DNA of 64,000 nt from Samsoniella hepiali (taxonomy: Eukaryota; Ascomycota; Sordariomycetes; Hypocreales; Cordycipitaceae). Below are positions 21,771 to 33,500 of the stretch, one piece after another. The DNA lies in NCBI GenBank assembly GCA_001455915.2, contig LNDK02000066.1, forward strand, positions 620,001 to 684,000, written 5' to 3'. The notes under the pieces are model-generated. The model was not told the DNA's origin. It did not search any database and saw only the letters and a program-made list of their open reading frames with translations. Position 1 is the stretch's first letter. Each line of letters begins with the position of its first letter. The translations under genes and the position numbers were made by a program.

Positions 21771-22841
21771 GGGCGTGGTGATGAAGCCTTGAATGGCCGT
21801 TCTGCTTGTCTCCTTTCTTCCTCAATGACACGTGCTCTCGAAGGAATTCTTGTACCAATTGACTGCCTTGGGCGTAATGCCAATGGGATTAACTACCTAG
21901 GTTACTGCAGGGGTTTGCAAATGCGTAGTTGACTCCCGAATGGCTTTGGTATGGGTTTCGACCCTGAGGCACTTGAGGCCCTTGAAGTCATCACAAACTA
22001 TGCAGCACGTTTCAGACTAATGCGGCGAGCCCAAGGCTTCGTTCAAAGCTACTCTATCATAGTTCTAGCTGATAGTAAATTGATGATCTTGCGTTTAAAA
22101 ATGTGCTTACCAACATTGTGCAGTACTAGTTTTCGTCGAGAACAGTAGCATCTCTCGTAGGTACAGAGCAAGATGCAGCAGGCCTTGAACTCAGAATAAT
22201 ACCACCAAAGATACCCCGAAACAGAGTTTGGGGATCATGGAGCGCTAGGCAAACCACTGCATAGAGTCGCTTTGGCAGTCCATCATGGGCCCTTCAGATG
22301 TCAGCCACACCATTTGGAAATGACATGAAGACAAGGGAAGAGCCATGGGAGAGGTAGCCGTGCGTCACACTTGCAGAAATTTGATGCAGTGTATGACTGG
22401 GCAGTGGACAATCAGGCTGTCAAGAAATTGATACCAGAGGTGTGAACGCGAGCTTCATCGTGGAGCGGACGCCGTTGCCGATGAATTTTGCACCAAGGTC
22501 AGCAGCGCGCGCCAAGAGTGTAATGCGGCAATATGAGTCGATGCAGTTGGAGACAAGGGTCTGAGATGTTTGACATTGAATAAAACGAAATTGGAAAGAG
22601 CATGTTTGCTCCGGTGACCGGCCCCAACTTGCCGCCCCACAGGCAAGCCAATCGGCCGGAAATCCCCCACCTTTTATGAGCCGAACCGCCACCAGTATAT
22701 CCCAACTCTCTCCCGAAAGAACACATTTATAGTCAAAATCAAGTCCTTCTCGTCTTTTTCTCTTTTCAGCTTGAAATACAGTGTTGCTACACGCGAAACC
22801 CCTTTCCTCTGTGACGAATCGACCGACCGAAACCTCTCCTC
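21771..22841. other. intergenic, 1.07 kb
   Basis: No supported gene is seen. The right end (22740-22841) is pyrimidine-rich and probably belongs to the UBC7 promoter and leader. Short frames here carry no family signature. Confidence 0.4.
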
Positions 22842-22935
22842 TCGTATAACTTCGTATAATGTATGCTATACGAAGTTATTACGNTAGGACGTTTCGTAAT
22901 AACTTCGTATAGCATACATTATACGAAGTTATACG
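22842..22935. other. sequencing-library linker (two inverted loxP sites) left in the assembly
   Basis: Two perfect 34 bp loxP sites lie head-to-head: 22846-22879 (spacer ATGTATGC) and 22899-22932 (spacer GCATACAT, the reverse complement). The flanks (TCG before, TTACG after the first; CGTA before, ACG after the second) match the Cre-lox circularisation adaptor used in 454 Titanium paired-end libraries, once in each orientation. Between them is a short unmatched piece with an ambiguous base (N at 22884). This is not fungal DNA. It marks a join made by the assembler just upstream of the UBC7 start codon at 22949, so the true leader and possibly part of the promoter may be missing or misplaced. 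Confidence 0.95.
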
Positions 22936-22948
22936 CCCCCCGGCCGCC

Positions 22949-23536
22949 ATGGCGCAGTCGACCGCCCAGCGCCGCCTGCTCCAAGAGTACCGCGCCCTCA
23001 CCAACAACCCACCCGAGGGCATCACCGCCGGCCCCGTGTCCGAGGACGACATCCTGCGCTGGGAGTGCCTGATCCAGGGCCCCGAGGGCACGCCCTTTGA
23101 GGGTGGCGTCTTCCCCGCCGAGCTCAAGTTTCCCAAGGACTATCCGCTGGCGCCGCCGACGATGAAGTTTCTCTGCGACATCTGGCACCCCAACGGTATG
23201 TAGCGCCCCCTCCCTCCATACATTGGAATTGGCAGTGCACGAGGATCCAACCCGGGCTAATGACAGAAAAAAAAACCCCCAGTCTACTCGAGCGGCCTCG
23301 TCTGCATCTCCATCCTCCACCCCCCCGGCGACGACCCCAACCACTACGAGCACGCCTCGGAGCGCTGGTCTCCGATCCAGTCGGTCGAAAAGATTCTCAT
23401 CTCCGTCATGAGCATGCTCGCCGAGCCCAACGACGAGAGCCCCGCCAACGTCGAAGCCGCCAAGATGTGGCGCGAGCGCAGGGCCGAGTACGAAAAGGTC
23501 GTCCGCGACGGCGTCCGCCGAACCCTGGGGTTGTGA
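22949..23536 (+). CDS. ubc7: ubiquitin-conjugating enzyme E2, Ubc7/UBE2G2 type
   Basis: Two exons (22949-23195 and 23283-23536) with an 87 bp intron give 166 residues, the usual length. The E2 fold shows RRLLQEYRALTNNPPEGI, the PxxPP-type KDYPLAPPTMKF, the HPN motif (IWHPN, residues 78-82) and the catalytic Cys in SGLVCISIL (Cys90). The acidic loop after the active site, HPPGDDPNHYEHASERW, is the hallmark of the Ubc7/UBE2G class. Ubc7 works with Cue1 and the Hrd1 and Doa10 ligases in ER-associated degradation. The intron falls directly after HPN, a common site. The library linker ends only 13 bp upstream of the ATG, so the 5' leader is unreliable although the coding frame itself looks intact. 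Confidence 0.95.
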
Positions 23537-23561
23537 GAGAGAGAGAGAGAGAGAGAGAGGT
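23535..23561. repeat. (GA)n microsatellite
   Basis: A run of about 12 GA units begins at the UBC7 stop codon (TGA at 23534-23536) and extends into the 3' UTR. The stop codon overlaps the first unit, so repeat-length changes would not alter the protein. Confidence 0.85.
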
Positions 23562-23895
23562 ATTGCTTCTTTAAACTTTCCCTCCCCTCTACGAACATTA
23601 CGAAATACCCTTTTACGTAAATAGAATTTTCATCGTTTTCCATCGCACAATCACTGGCTGTTTGGGACTCTGGGTGTCGGTGTTCTCGTCGCGCCTATGC
23701 TCAGACATTGTACAGACATTGTGCAGCCCAAACAAATGTCACTCACCAGGACGTGGCCAGGGACTATATCTATACCTTGTCTTTATTCTTCTGTATTCCA
23801 AAATCGAATTAATTACCCACTTTCCTCGCCATGCTCTTCCCCATGCTCTTCACCGTCTAATGTAAACCTGCTCCAGTAAATGTTGATTTCATATC

Positions 23896-26662
23896 TCATA
23901 GTCCATTCTCCGCCTTGAACTTGTCCCAAGCCTCGTTGAGCGTGCTAAACACCAGTCCCGCAATCAGTCGCACTTCTGTCGAAGCAGTTTGTGCAATCTA
24001 CACACACACACACACGTGAATTAGTAGACAAAACCCAGACAACAGGTCACACGGAAGAATAAGGATTGCTCACCTTGTCCGGATGCGTCTTGGCAATCGC
24101 CTTCATGTACGAAATCTTGACCTTGTTCGCCATGACGAGCTCGTGCATGCCCACCTTTTTCCACCCGCTGTCCGCCCACAACACCTGGTCCAGGCTCGCA
24201 ATGAGACCGCGCAGGTTATCGCGCTTGCCGTCGCGCCACGCGCCAATCTTGGCGTCCACCTGTTCCGAGAGGGCAAACTTTTCGTCGTCCTCCTTGGCCG
24301 CGGCCTCGTTGGCCTCGCGCAGCCGCGTGACGGCCTCGGAGTCCTTTTGGGGCTGCAAGCTGGCCGCCGCCGACGGACGAGGAGGCGGAGGCTTGGACGC
24401 CGCAGCGGCGGGCTTGGGCTTGGGTGCGAGTGCCGTCTGGCATCGCTGACGGCCCTTGGCTGCCGTAGCGCCGCCAAGACCGGCTTCAACCGCCAGCTTC
24501 CACACGGTGAGGGCCTCTGCCCACTTCTCCATTTGCTCGAGGGCTTCGGCCTTGCGGCTCAGCGCCTTGCCGTACAGGTCGCGCATATCGCGGTTTTCTT
24601 CCTGACCATTATCCCCCGTCACCGCCACCGTCTCGCCCTGGCCGTTTCCGGGTCCAATGATATGGATGGCGTTGTCGGCATCTGTCACTGCCTGCTTCGG
24701 CTCGCCCGTTTTCAAGGCCGTCAGTGCTCGATTCGTGAGGAGAACAATGGCGAGAGGGTGTGTAGACGGCACGGAAGCCAGCGAGGATGAATAGGATGCG
24801 TGTGCCTGTGCAAAGTCTCCACGCTTGAAATGCGCAGTTCCCTCGAGACGGTGTTTCGTCGAAGTTTGGATGGCGGAGGGTGTAATGGAGGGTATTTGAC
24901 GGGTAGGCTTTGGTGTCGGCTTTCGCACCGGAGTAGGGTTGGCCTGTGGTCTCTTCGCAGTTGCTGCCGCTTGAGGAGGAGGGGTCGGACGGCTCGGTTG
25001 CTTCGGCGCTTCAGAGCCAAACAACAGATCCGGCTCAAGCTCCGTCTTGGCTGGTTCTGCAGGTGAGGCCGGCTTACGTCGTCTGCTCGAGCTAATAGAA
25101 AAGGTGTCATCGTCGTCCGCGAATCGGTTCAGTCGTGACCGTGCATTTGGAACCAGAGGAGGGGCAGCTTGCTGTTGCTGCCACCTGGGCACAGAGCCGC
25201 TCCGACTCTGGCCAGCAGACGATGTGGCGGGGGAGGAGCTTCGTGTGAGGTCTGGCGTCGCTTGCCGACTCTTTTCTTTGGTTTGTCTTGGCCGTCCACC
25301 AGACTCCAGCATCATAGCCTCGTCGGTGGCATTGGTCTCCTGTTTCGCAGAGCCGCGCGCCTGGTTTGCCTGAGCATCACGCATCCACTTGGGCTGGCTG
25401 GGATCGCCACCCGCAGCACCCTCTTGCTGAAAGTCCGCAACAGCTTGCTGCATCTTCTTCTGTCCCGTTTTCCACAGTGAGTTGGCCGTCTTGAACAGGC
25501 TGCTTCCGACAGCGGCCGCCGACTTGGTAAAGTCGGGCTCGCTTCGTCCTGGGGGTGGCTGCTCCCGGCGCTCGGATCGGTTCGAGTTGTTCGATGTCGG
25601 CCTTCCCTGCGCTTTCGCCTTGGATTTCCGGTGCGCCTCGTCGAGAAGCCAGTTGGCTGCTTGCTGGACATTGGTGCCGGCACCGCTCTCCAGCAAAGCA
25701 CGACGCGCGTCCTCGGGCGCGAAGCCATAGTCGACAAGCTGGGCCAGGGCGCTGTCAAACTCGGCATCACCGCCATTATGGGCCCGGCGGGCATCGTTTC
25801 GCGGTCTTTGAGGTAGCTCCTCTTCGTCGGAAGAGCTCGAGTCGGCATCCTCAATCGGCTTGCCAGGCTCGCCGCGCTGCGGGGCAACCTGTTGTTTGGC
25901 ACGTACCTCCTCCACCGGCCGGGCCAGGTCGCCCAGAAAATCGTCGTCGTCGTTGGTCTGCGTCTGGTTTTGTGGTACTGCCGCCGCGGCACCGTTGGAC
26001 TTGAATTCGCTCAGGCCAAACGGATCGTCATCGTCGGGAAAGCTAGACGGGCCTGGCCCAGAGACGCTCCAGGCATTTGGGTTCGAGAGGTCGAGGGGTT
26101 TCTTTTCGGCGGCCGGGGTTGAAGCCTTCTTCTCTGGGGGTGGGAAGTAGCTGGCATTATCCACCTTGGTATCCTTGTTGAAGGCGGCAAAAAGGTCGTC
26201 GTCGTCGTTGCTAGAGCTCGGCGCCGCGGCCCGCGGCAGTTGAAGTGCAGGACTCGAGGCCTGGCCACGCGACCCGAGCATGTCCCATTGCTGCCCGTTT
26301 CCAAACTGTGCTTCGGTCAGTTTACGCTTCTCCTCCTCCTTCTTGCGCTTCTCGGCCTCGAGCTGCGCCTGGCGCTCAGCGAGGCTCAGGTTCTGCGACG
26401 TCTTGGCGGGGCCGAAGCGCGCCAGGTTGCTAAAGCTGTCCTGGGCGGCCTTGGACTGTGTCTTCGTCTGCTGTGGCTGCGGCGGTTTCGCAAAGGGGCT
26501 GCTGCCCGAGTTCTGCGTGGAGGCGGGCGTGGTGCGTCCCGACGCAAAAGGCGAGGGGCTCGGTTGTAGCGATGGGTAGGCCATGTTGCTGGTCATGGGC
26601 GCGGCTTTGGGCGGCTGCCCGCCGCTGGGGCTGGACCAATCGATACCAGAGAGGTCGTCCAT
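23896..26662 (-). CDS. auxilin-like UBA/TPR/J-domain protein (Swa2 type)
   Basis: Two exons (26662-24074 and 23997-23896) give 896 residues, starting at the ATG encoding MDDLSGIDWSS; an in-frame GTG further upstream is not used. The N-terminal 300 residues are low-complexity with DDDDLFAAF and DDDPFGLSEF-type clathrin and adaptor binding patches. A UBA domain follows (about 308-345: SALAQLVDYGFAPEDARRAL). TPR-like helices sit at about 610-740 (KHRLEGTAHFKRGDFAQAHA). A C-terminal J domain has the HPDK motif, with Lys encoded at the exon junction, and ends TLNEAWDKFKAENGL. This order matches yeast Swa2/auxilin, which recruits Hsp70 to uncoat clathrin vesicles. The 76 bp intron splits HPDK from the last helix and contains a GT/CA dinucleotide run next to its acceptor. 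Confidence 0.9.
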
Positions 26663-27018
26663 TATCGCGCGCGGGTTTTTGTCTATCGGGGTATCGGGTT
26701 GGGCGCTCGCGCGGTATGGCACGCGATCATGATATATGCCGTCGTCAAGAATCGCCTGAGCTTGTGATGGTTGTCATTAGTTCCACAGTGTATCCTGCGC
26801 CACACGATGCGCCCCATCTCTGTAACGCTCGGGCAGTTGCACAGTGGCGCAATCACATGACGCGCGCGTAAAGGTACAATGAAGATGCCATAATTTGAAT
26901 GAAATATAATTTGCTGCACGATGATCTAAACAATCTCGATTTCTGCTTAAATTTACATCCAAACTCTTCTGTCTGTGTTATGTTGCCTCACAAACCGCTG
27001 CAGGTACCGATGCCGGTC
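26663..27018. other. intergenic, 356 bp
   Basis: This is the promoter and leader of the Swa2-like gene on the left and the 3' region of the kinase-like gene on the right. No other feature is seen. Confidence 0.4.
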
Positions 27019-28664
27019 TCACTCTGACAGCTGCGACCAGCTCGAACAGCACGAACAGCTCGACCAGCTCCCATACTCCTCCGAGTCTTCAAAGGCTTCA
27101 TCCACAGTCTGCATCCAGAATTCCGGCCCGAGAATCTGGGGCCTCAATCTAACCTTTTCGGTCAGTGTTTTCGCTATGTGGCGCCTCTTCACCCCGTCCT
27201 CTGTCAGCCTAAAATACATGTCTTCGTCGCGCTTGATTTCGTCCCGCTTGCGCTCCCCTGCCCGCAGACTCAGCGTTGTTGCTCTGATGTCTTTCCTGTC
27301 CTTCGATGCATCAATGATGGCAAGAGGATCCGGTCCAGTAAACTCGGGGCATCGCCCGAAGAGCCCCTCAAAGTGGCGGTAGTCGTTGGGCGTGTCGAGG
27401 TTGACCCATCGCATGTAGTGCCACAGCACGTCGGTCGGTATCTTATGGATTCGTGGTAGCTTCTTTCCATGCCTGGCCGCAGCGTAGAAGCCGACTTCGA
27501 ATGCCTTACAGTCTGCGCGCGAGGGCTGGTGTTGCTGAGTCGGCAGCCCTGGTGGCATGAGCAGCTGCTCCAGCGGCACGGTCGAGGCGGATTCCCAGCC
27601 GATGATGCAGGTTATTTTGCCATTCTCGTCGACAAAAATGTTATTGCTACTCAGATCAGCGTGTCTTAGAGGAAATTTGCTGTGAGGAGATTCGCCGAGA
27701 TGAAATTCGGCGGCAGAAGATTCGCCGTCAGGAAATTTGCCGTCAGGAAATTCGTCGTCAGAGCGGCTGAAATACGGAACAATGCCCTGAATGAGTTTCC
27801 CCGCCGTGTGGTACTGGATGCGGTTTTCGCTGCTGTCAATCTTGTCATCAACTGCCATGAAGTCTTTCCAGCGATCCAGAGCGGTATAGTAGGTCATCCG
27901 GTCCGGGTAGTCTGCCAGCTCTGGGCACGGGCCGCGAAAAAAGTGATGGCCCAAAGAGAGATGTTTGACATGACCGGAAAAGGCCTCCATCAACGCATTA
28001 TAGTAGTTTTTCTTTGTTAGAAATGGGCCCCGATGCATGAGAATATCATGACGACCCTGGGACACAAACGTGGGCATGAGCGATTCGCCGACCTCAAAGA
28101 CGCCATTACGCTCCTGCACGGAGCCAATGGTGTCAAATCTACGCCGCGCCAAATTTGCACATATTCTACCGAGCTGCTTCATGAGTTTTGTCGTTGCTTG
28201 TGAAGAGTCTCCCTCGCCAGTCTGCTGCAAATGACGCAGATACTCTGCAAAAGACTGTCCTTCTGCGTGGGTCATGAGAATGTAGGGGACGCCTGTAGAG
28301 TTCCGTTCGGTACTGCTACTGTTTGATTAGGGCTTTTTTCGATACCATGCCGATATCTGCTGCTAGATACATACCTGTGGTCCTTGACTGTAGGCACTTG
28401 TACGATGCTGTTCTCGAGAAACTTGAGCGTCGCCACTTCGCTGGCAATCAGCTTCATCCGCCATGCGGGAGGCAGGCCGTGCCCAGTTCTGTCGCAATGC
28501 GGCGTGCGGAATACCCATCGCTCCCCGTCGTCAAATTCCAGAATCACCGCTCTGTTGGAGCTGCCATAGAGATCGCGTACGACGCGACAATGGTGCCGCC
28601 CCTCTCGTACAGACTCGGCCAGGTTGAGAACCGCCTCCAGATCCAAAGGTGCTTGAAACGTCAT
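27019..28664 (-). CDS. APH-family kinase-like protein lacking the metal-binding Asp
   Basis: Two exons (28664-28375 and 28318-27019) with a 57 bp intron give 529 residues. The layout is that of fungal aminoglycoside phosphotransferase (APH)-like proteins. The N-lobe has GSSNRAVILEFDDGERWVFR, then ASEVATLKFLENSIVQVPTV and GVPYILMTHAEGQSFAEYL. The C-lobe has the catalytic loop LRHADLSSNNIFVDENGKI followed by TCIIGWESASTVP. In active members the last motif reads IIDWE; here the Asp is Gly (GGC), so metal binding should be lost and the protein may be a pseudokinase. Just before the catalytic loop lies a run of six five-residue repeats (see the repeat at 27671-27760). The substrate is unknown even for intact relatives. 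Confidence 0.8.
27671..27760. repeat. 15-bp tandem repeat, 6 units, inside the APH-like gene
   Basis: Six degenerate 15 bp units stand in tandem, for example GGAAATTTGCCGTCA (27731-27745) and GGAAATTCGTCGTCA (27746-27760). On the coding strand each unit is five codons, giving DDEFP DGKFP DGESS and AAEFH LGESP HSKFP. Because the unit is a multiple of three, copy-number changes keep the frame. The array sits 3 residues before the catalytic HADLSSNN loop. Confidence 0.9.
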
Positions 28665-29100
28665 TTTGTCTTTCAGGGTGTTGTTTGGGGAACACAAAAT
28701 TTTTGGTCACTCGAAATCCGCAGATATTAATACCCTATCCCAGTTTTGCAGTGTAACACGGTATGTTGGGAACAGTCAGTCTGGAGGGGCCGCGGTTCGA
28801 TGTAAAAAATTCCTTGATTAGTGTATGTTATATTTTTTTGGTGTGTTTCGCCACAAGGGATACCAAATTAAAAAAAAAAGGGTAAAAAACAATGGTGTGG
28901 TCTGATGAATCATGATACGGCAGGTACGTACAGCTTGGAGATCCATTTAGGCGCGCGACTCGATATCGTACACCACCGTGCCGCAGTGTTGCCACGTGGC
29001 ACACGAGTGCATCTTGTTATACATAGAATCTAAGTATTTATATCGCCTTCGAGGAGATCCTAAAAATGAGAATCCTCCAAATCTTTAGAAATTGCCAAAA
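28665..29100. other. intergenic, 436 bp, AT-rich
   Basis: This is upstream sequence of the kinase-like gene. It contains A and T runs (28833-28880) and no open frame of note. It separates the kinase gene from the F-box remnant. Confidence 0.4.
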
Positions 29101-30512
29101 ATGAGTCACCGTGCTTTAACTGCTCCCTGCCTGCTTTGTGGGCGGATGGTCTTTGATGGCGAAGTTAGAAACGCGCCGACTTCGAAGAACCAGTTCCGCA
29201 TACGTGTGTCTTGGAAGAATTGGGAATTAGGATAGCCGGTTCTGTGCTAAGTCGAATCACAGTCTATTCAGACCATGGTATTATTTCGATTACAAGAGTC
29301 GGCTACTTCAAGGGCGGATCCTTTGGCCCTTGGCTCGCGCCGTCAGACTACAATGCCCTTTGGGATGATGAAGGTCGTGATGACGACGCTTACAACTCGA
29401 TCCAAGGCCATCATATCGGTGTTCTTCGTCAGTCGGCCAGGGACGGGCGCTGGGGGTTCGCCTTTCACGAAGCCCGCTGGTCGCTGCTGCTGGTTGCTGT
29501 CGCTCCGAACCCGGTGTCGCTGGAGTGCCTCTTTGATCTCTGCAATTCCTTTCCATGTCCCGAACACCAGTTTTCCCCAGACTGGGGACATCACTATGGC
29601 GGTCTCGATAGAGCACATCCCGATGACAGCCTCTGCGTCCTGGTCGACGACGAGTATACAGAGCATCACAGACTCTGCGTGACGCAGATCACGAACATTG
29701 ATCATATAATATCCCCGAGATTGAAAGCCTGTTCGTTGGGTTTGCGATGTCATTCCACAAGTGCTTGTGTTGAGGGACAAACTCTTCCGATCCATTTGCT
29801 CTGCTGCCGCAAGAACTGCTCATGATGGTCGCCACTCTGCTCCCGACGCGCGACTTTCTCAATATCCGGCTGGCTTCCCGGTCCTGTATGCCCTTGTTTC
29901 ATCAGCAAAGGTATTGGTTGGCACATTTTGGCCGGGCAACGAGCGCTCCTGGGTGTTTGAGTCGCATCGCTGGGGCAGGGCACTGGACTAGCGACGGATA
30001 TATCGTCGCACGAGCCTGACCCGTCGCTCCCAGGCCATGCATAACAGGCAGAGGGTGTGGCTTCTGGCCCTGCATTTGAAGAGGCTGCTGAAGCCCCGAT
30101 TTTCTAATTCACCTGGTTCTCTCGCGCCGCTGCTCACGGATCCGCGCCATTGGCGCAGGGCGTTCGTGGACATCTACGCATGGCGGGCAGCGGACCCGTA
30201 CAAGGATTTTTCTACTGGCTGCGTCGAGCTTCACACAGGCCAAAAATGGCTCCTACTCGTAGCGTAGATCGAATCTCGTTTTTTGTCAATCGGATCGGCA
30301 AGGTTCAGTACGTGGTAGGCATAAAGGCGGTAGGCACATGCGGTGCCATCGTTGAGCTGGGATACATGGCCCGTGAGATAGCCGTCAATGGCTCAGGGAA
30401 GTCGTTGACCGGCTTGTATTTAGCTCTGATACCGACGGGCATCAGAGCTGTTCGGTGCGTTTTCGATGACGGCAGCCACACGCCATGGGTCGGATCCCTG
30501 GTGGGTGGTTGA
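29101..30512 (+). pseudogene. decayed F-box protein gene of the large fungal F-box family
   Basis: Pieces of one protein follow each other in three frames. The ATG at 29101 opens MSHRALTAPCLLCGRMVFDG. A 59 bp intron (29204-29262) joins it to ILYSDHGIISITRVGYFKGG and on to DWGHHYGGL. A shift near 29690-29710 leads to IPEIESLFVGFAMSFHK and then a TGA at about 29771. The F-box itself follows (DPFALLPQELLMMVATLLPT with LASRSCMPLFHQQRYW). Another shift near 29930 leads to NERSWVFESHRWGRALD, then a TAG where Trp is expected, and then NRQRVWLLALHLKRLL. A last shift near 30245 leads to NRIGKVQYVVGIKAVG and a stop at 30512. At least three shifts and two stops rule out a working product. I recognise the order of blocks from the expanded F-box family of Hypocreales and related fungi. 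Confidence 0.8.
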
Positions 30513-33500
30513 TGTCAGGGATGGAACAACATCTCTTGTTGGTCGTGAGAAGTGATGTGGGCATGACTGAACCTTCCTAGACTGGTTTTAGTATGGAATA
30601 TAATTTATTTGATTACAGAAATTGGTAGACGCGTTTCGGTCGCGAGGTTGGATCCAGTTCTGCTGTGTGGAATGTAAAGTGCAAGAAGTCGCAGGTTCAG
30701 GGTCCAAGCTAGAAAGAGGGAGTGCATCGGAGGGCTAGAAATCTCAGTGAAAGATGCTATTTTAGGCAGTAAGTGGACGACAGAGCACCGGAATTTCATT
30801 ATACGGTATTCTAGATTTTGGATACGATCTCGCTCCTAGATCAACGCGTTTGGCAGGAGTCTCCATCGTACCAAGTTCCGACAGAGCTACCCTATAGATG
30901 AGAAAAAAAGGCAGCTACGTGCCAGTACAGGTAAAATATATGATAAATAATGCGATAAGTGGAATAAATGGTGAAATTATTTTCCATTTCCCCTGTATTC
31001 TACCACTCAAGAATTACGAGTTGGATGTGGCATCATTACTTGTCTCTGTTCGCCGTGGCATTGTTCTGGTAGTGAGGCTCTCTCGCAGTGGGTCTACACT
31101 GGCTGTCACTACATCACCTGTTGCTTTGTTGTCTTCTGGTGACATCTGGCAGTAATGCTTCCATTTATTGGACATTGGACAATGGACATGCTGAGTACGT
31201 ACCCCTTGCTTCGCCAAGAGAAGAGAGCCCCCGCCGTCCAAAATTGCATCTGTTGACACGGGCGGGAACCCTGCCATCGAGACGAGATTATTTACAGGGT
31301 CCGTTCCAAGGCATAGCCAAGAAAGGTGGGCGGGTGATGGGCTATCATGACAATGGGCAAATTTGGGACGACAGCATGGTGGGTACCATAATGTCCATGG
31401 CATGGCTCGAGCCTCGATTTGGGAAGAACTGCAGAAACAACGAGGATGGAGTGGGATCTACACTGTTGATGATGCGAGCTGGGCTTTGGCCAGTGGATGC
31501 TGTCAACAAGGTGGCCAAGTGTCAACAAGCGGCCATGCAAGACATGGGACCGTCGGGACGCGATGGAATAAAAGAGGAGACAATGACATTATGCCGTTCA
31601 AAGCTCTCGTTTTTCTTTTGTTCCGGGAAACAGGCATCCGTTGCCACTATATTCATTATTCCCGGCGATGATGGTTGGAAAAATGCAGTCACGCGATGGC
31701 TATGCGCTGTGTTCTACGCCGCCGAATTGCCGGTCCGAGGTATGGCCAAGGCCTGCTAGCGAGGACGGCGGCGTGGAGTCGTTTGGGCTGGCGATTGTTA
31801 TTTGAGCGGTGCCTTGGGAAGCTAGAAGCGGGACAAGACAGTGGGTGAGGAGGAAATGATGGTTCGTACAAGAAGCAATAGACGCGCGTCGGGACGAAGA
31901 AACAGGCCAAGCGAAGGAGAAATACGACAAGAATGGAGAAGGGAGGAGGAGGAGGAGGAGGAGGAGGAGGAGGAGCAAACGACTCGTAGAACAGATTTGG
32001 CTGTTCTTCGTGGGTTTCGATCGTATTTACGGGGTAGCATGCGTTGAGATGGAGAAGGGCAATTTGGTAGCTGATCAGGTATCAGTACGAGGAAAGGGGT
32101 GAAGCCGGGTGCCAGGGCCAGGGTGCAGCGGACATTGTGCGGGGGAGAAGAAAGCCATCGGAACAGGTGAAGAAAAAGTTTTCGCTTTCTGTCGTGTCGT
32201 GTTGTTGCTTGATCTTGTTGGTCCAGCAATTCAGAATCCAGGAACAAGGCTCTCAGATCGGGCGTGGCAAAAACACGGCCCCGTCTCGAATACAACGGGA
32301 CGAACGGCAAGGAAAACTAGATGATGATGCTCCGTAGTCGGTACAAACCGGCAATAGTGCGGTCAGCACTGGGAAAGCTGGGGACAGCACGGAGGTTGGC
32401 AAGTTGGGGCCTTTGGTTGGAATGGCATAGTATGACGTAGGCGCCTCAGGGGACGAGGGTTCAAAAAAATGGAAAGAGGGTGGCGGCTCTTTTTTTTCTT
32501 CTGAGTGGAATCCAAGATCAGCCCCTCTGGGACCCTCTGGGTTAATGCCAGGGGTGGGCAGGCGACCCGGTTAGGCAGATGTCGGCTCCTGATTGGCCCA
32601 GGGCCGATGGGTCCTTGTCTTGCCATCGTTTCATGTCCCTGCAAGGTACGCCCCAGTCGTGATGCGCAAAAAGGTACTTGGAGGTACATCCAGAGCCACT
32701 TGCACCGCTCCCCCAACTGCCCTGTGATGTAGCCAAGCATCGTAGAGCGGCCCAATTTCCGTCAATTTTGGTAGCAGACATCTTCTGTCAGTAAAAAAGA
32801 AGGACAGGGTCTTTTCGGCATTGCAAGACGATGATGGGCAGCTGTGCCGTTTTGGACATCTTGTCCGTCGGTGCTCGTATGAGCAAGAGCAGCAGCAGAG
32901 GAGATGCCGTGTTACGCAGAAATGCACAAGAGCCCAATCAATATGAAATGGAATAGATAACGTGTTGCGGTATTTATTACCAGTCCCATCTCTTGGGCAC
33001 GATTTTTTCATCAGTGTGCAACCGACGCCCTCGTAGTACACGCACCGTCCTTGACCCATCACCGTTTGCTTCTTCGATGGTCCCTTTTTCCTTCTGCCGC
33101 TGTATATAAAATTCCTGAGGGCCCTGCTTCGCTCAGTACTGTGTGACTAACTTTATCCTTTATGAAAAAAGTTTGCACAGTCTTTGATCGTCAACGGGAC
33201 CAGCTCATGATGCGACAAGTGGCTTGCAGGCATGCAGGCCGGCAATAGTACGCCGGTGTGTGAGTGTGCTAATACAGAACACATGATTCACCGGAATCTA
33301 TTTTTCGATGGGCAGACAAAGAAATACGGCGTTGTGCAAGACCCAAGGGCCCAATAGCCCGGGGCAAGATTCCAGAAGCAGCCTCAATTCGCTTGCAGCG
33401 CCCAGCCAGTTGACCGCTGCAACAAAAAGCTCGGTTCCTCCAGGGGGCCCAGTGGCTAGACGCCCAGTGGCTTGCACCAGCTTTCAACCCCTGGGCCCCG

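Noticed and set aside
22842..22935. Reading the two loxP sites as a natural invertible element or transposon end
   Set aside because: Perfect identity to the laboratory site plus adaptor flanks and an N show it is a library linker.
31088..31759. Forward open frame of 223 codons
   Set aside because: It starts at GTG and not ATG, has no family signature, and overlaps similar-length frames on the other strand; likely chance.
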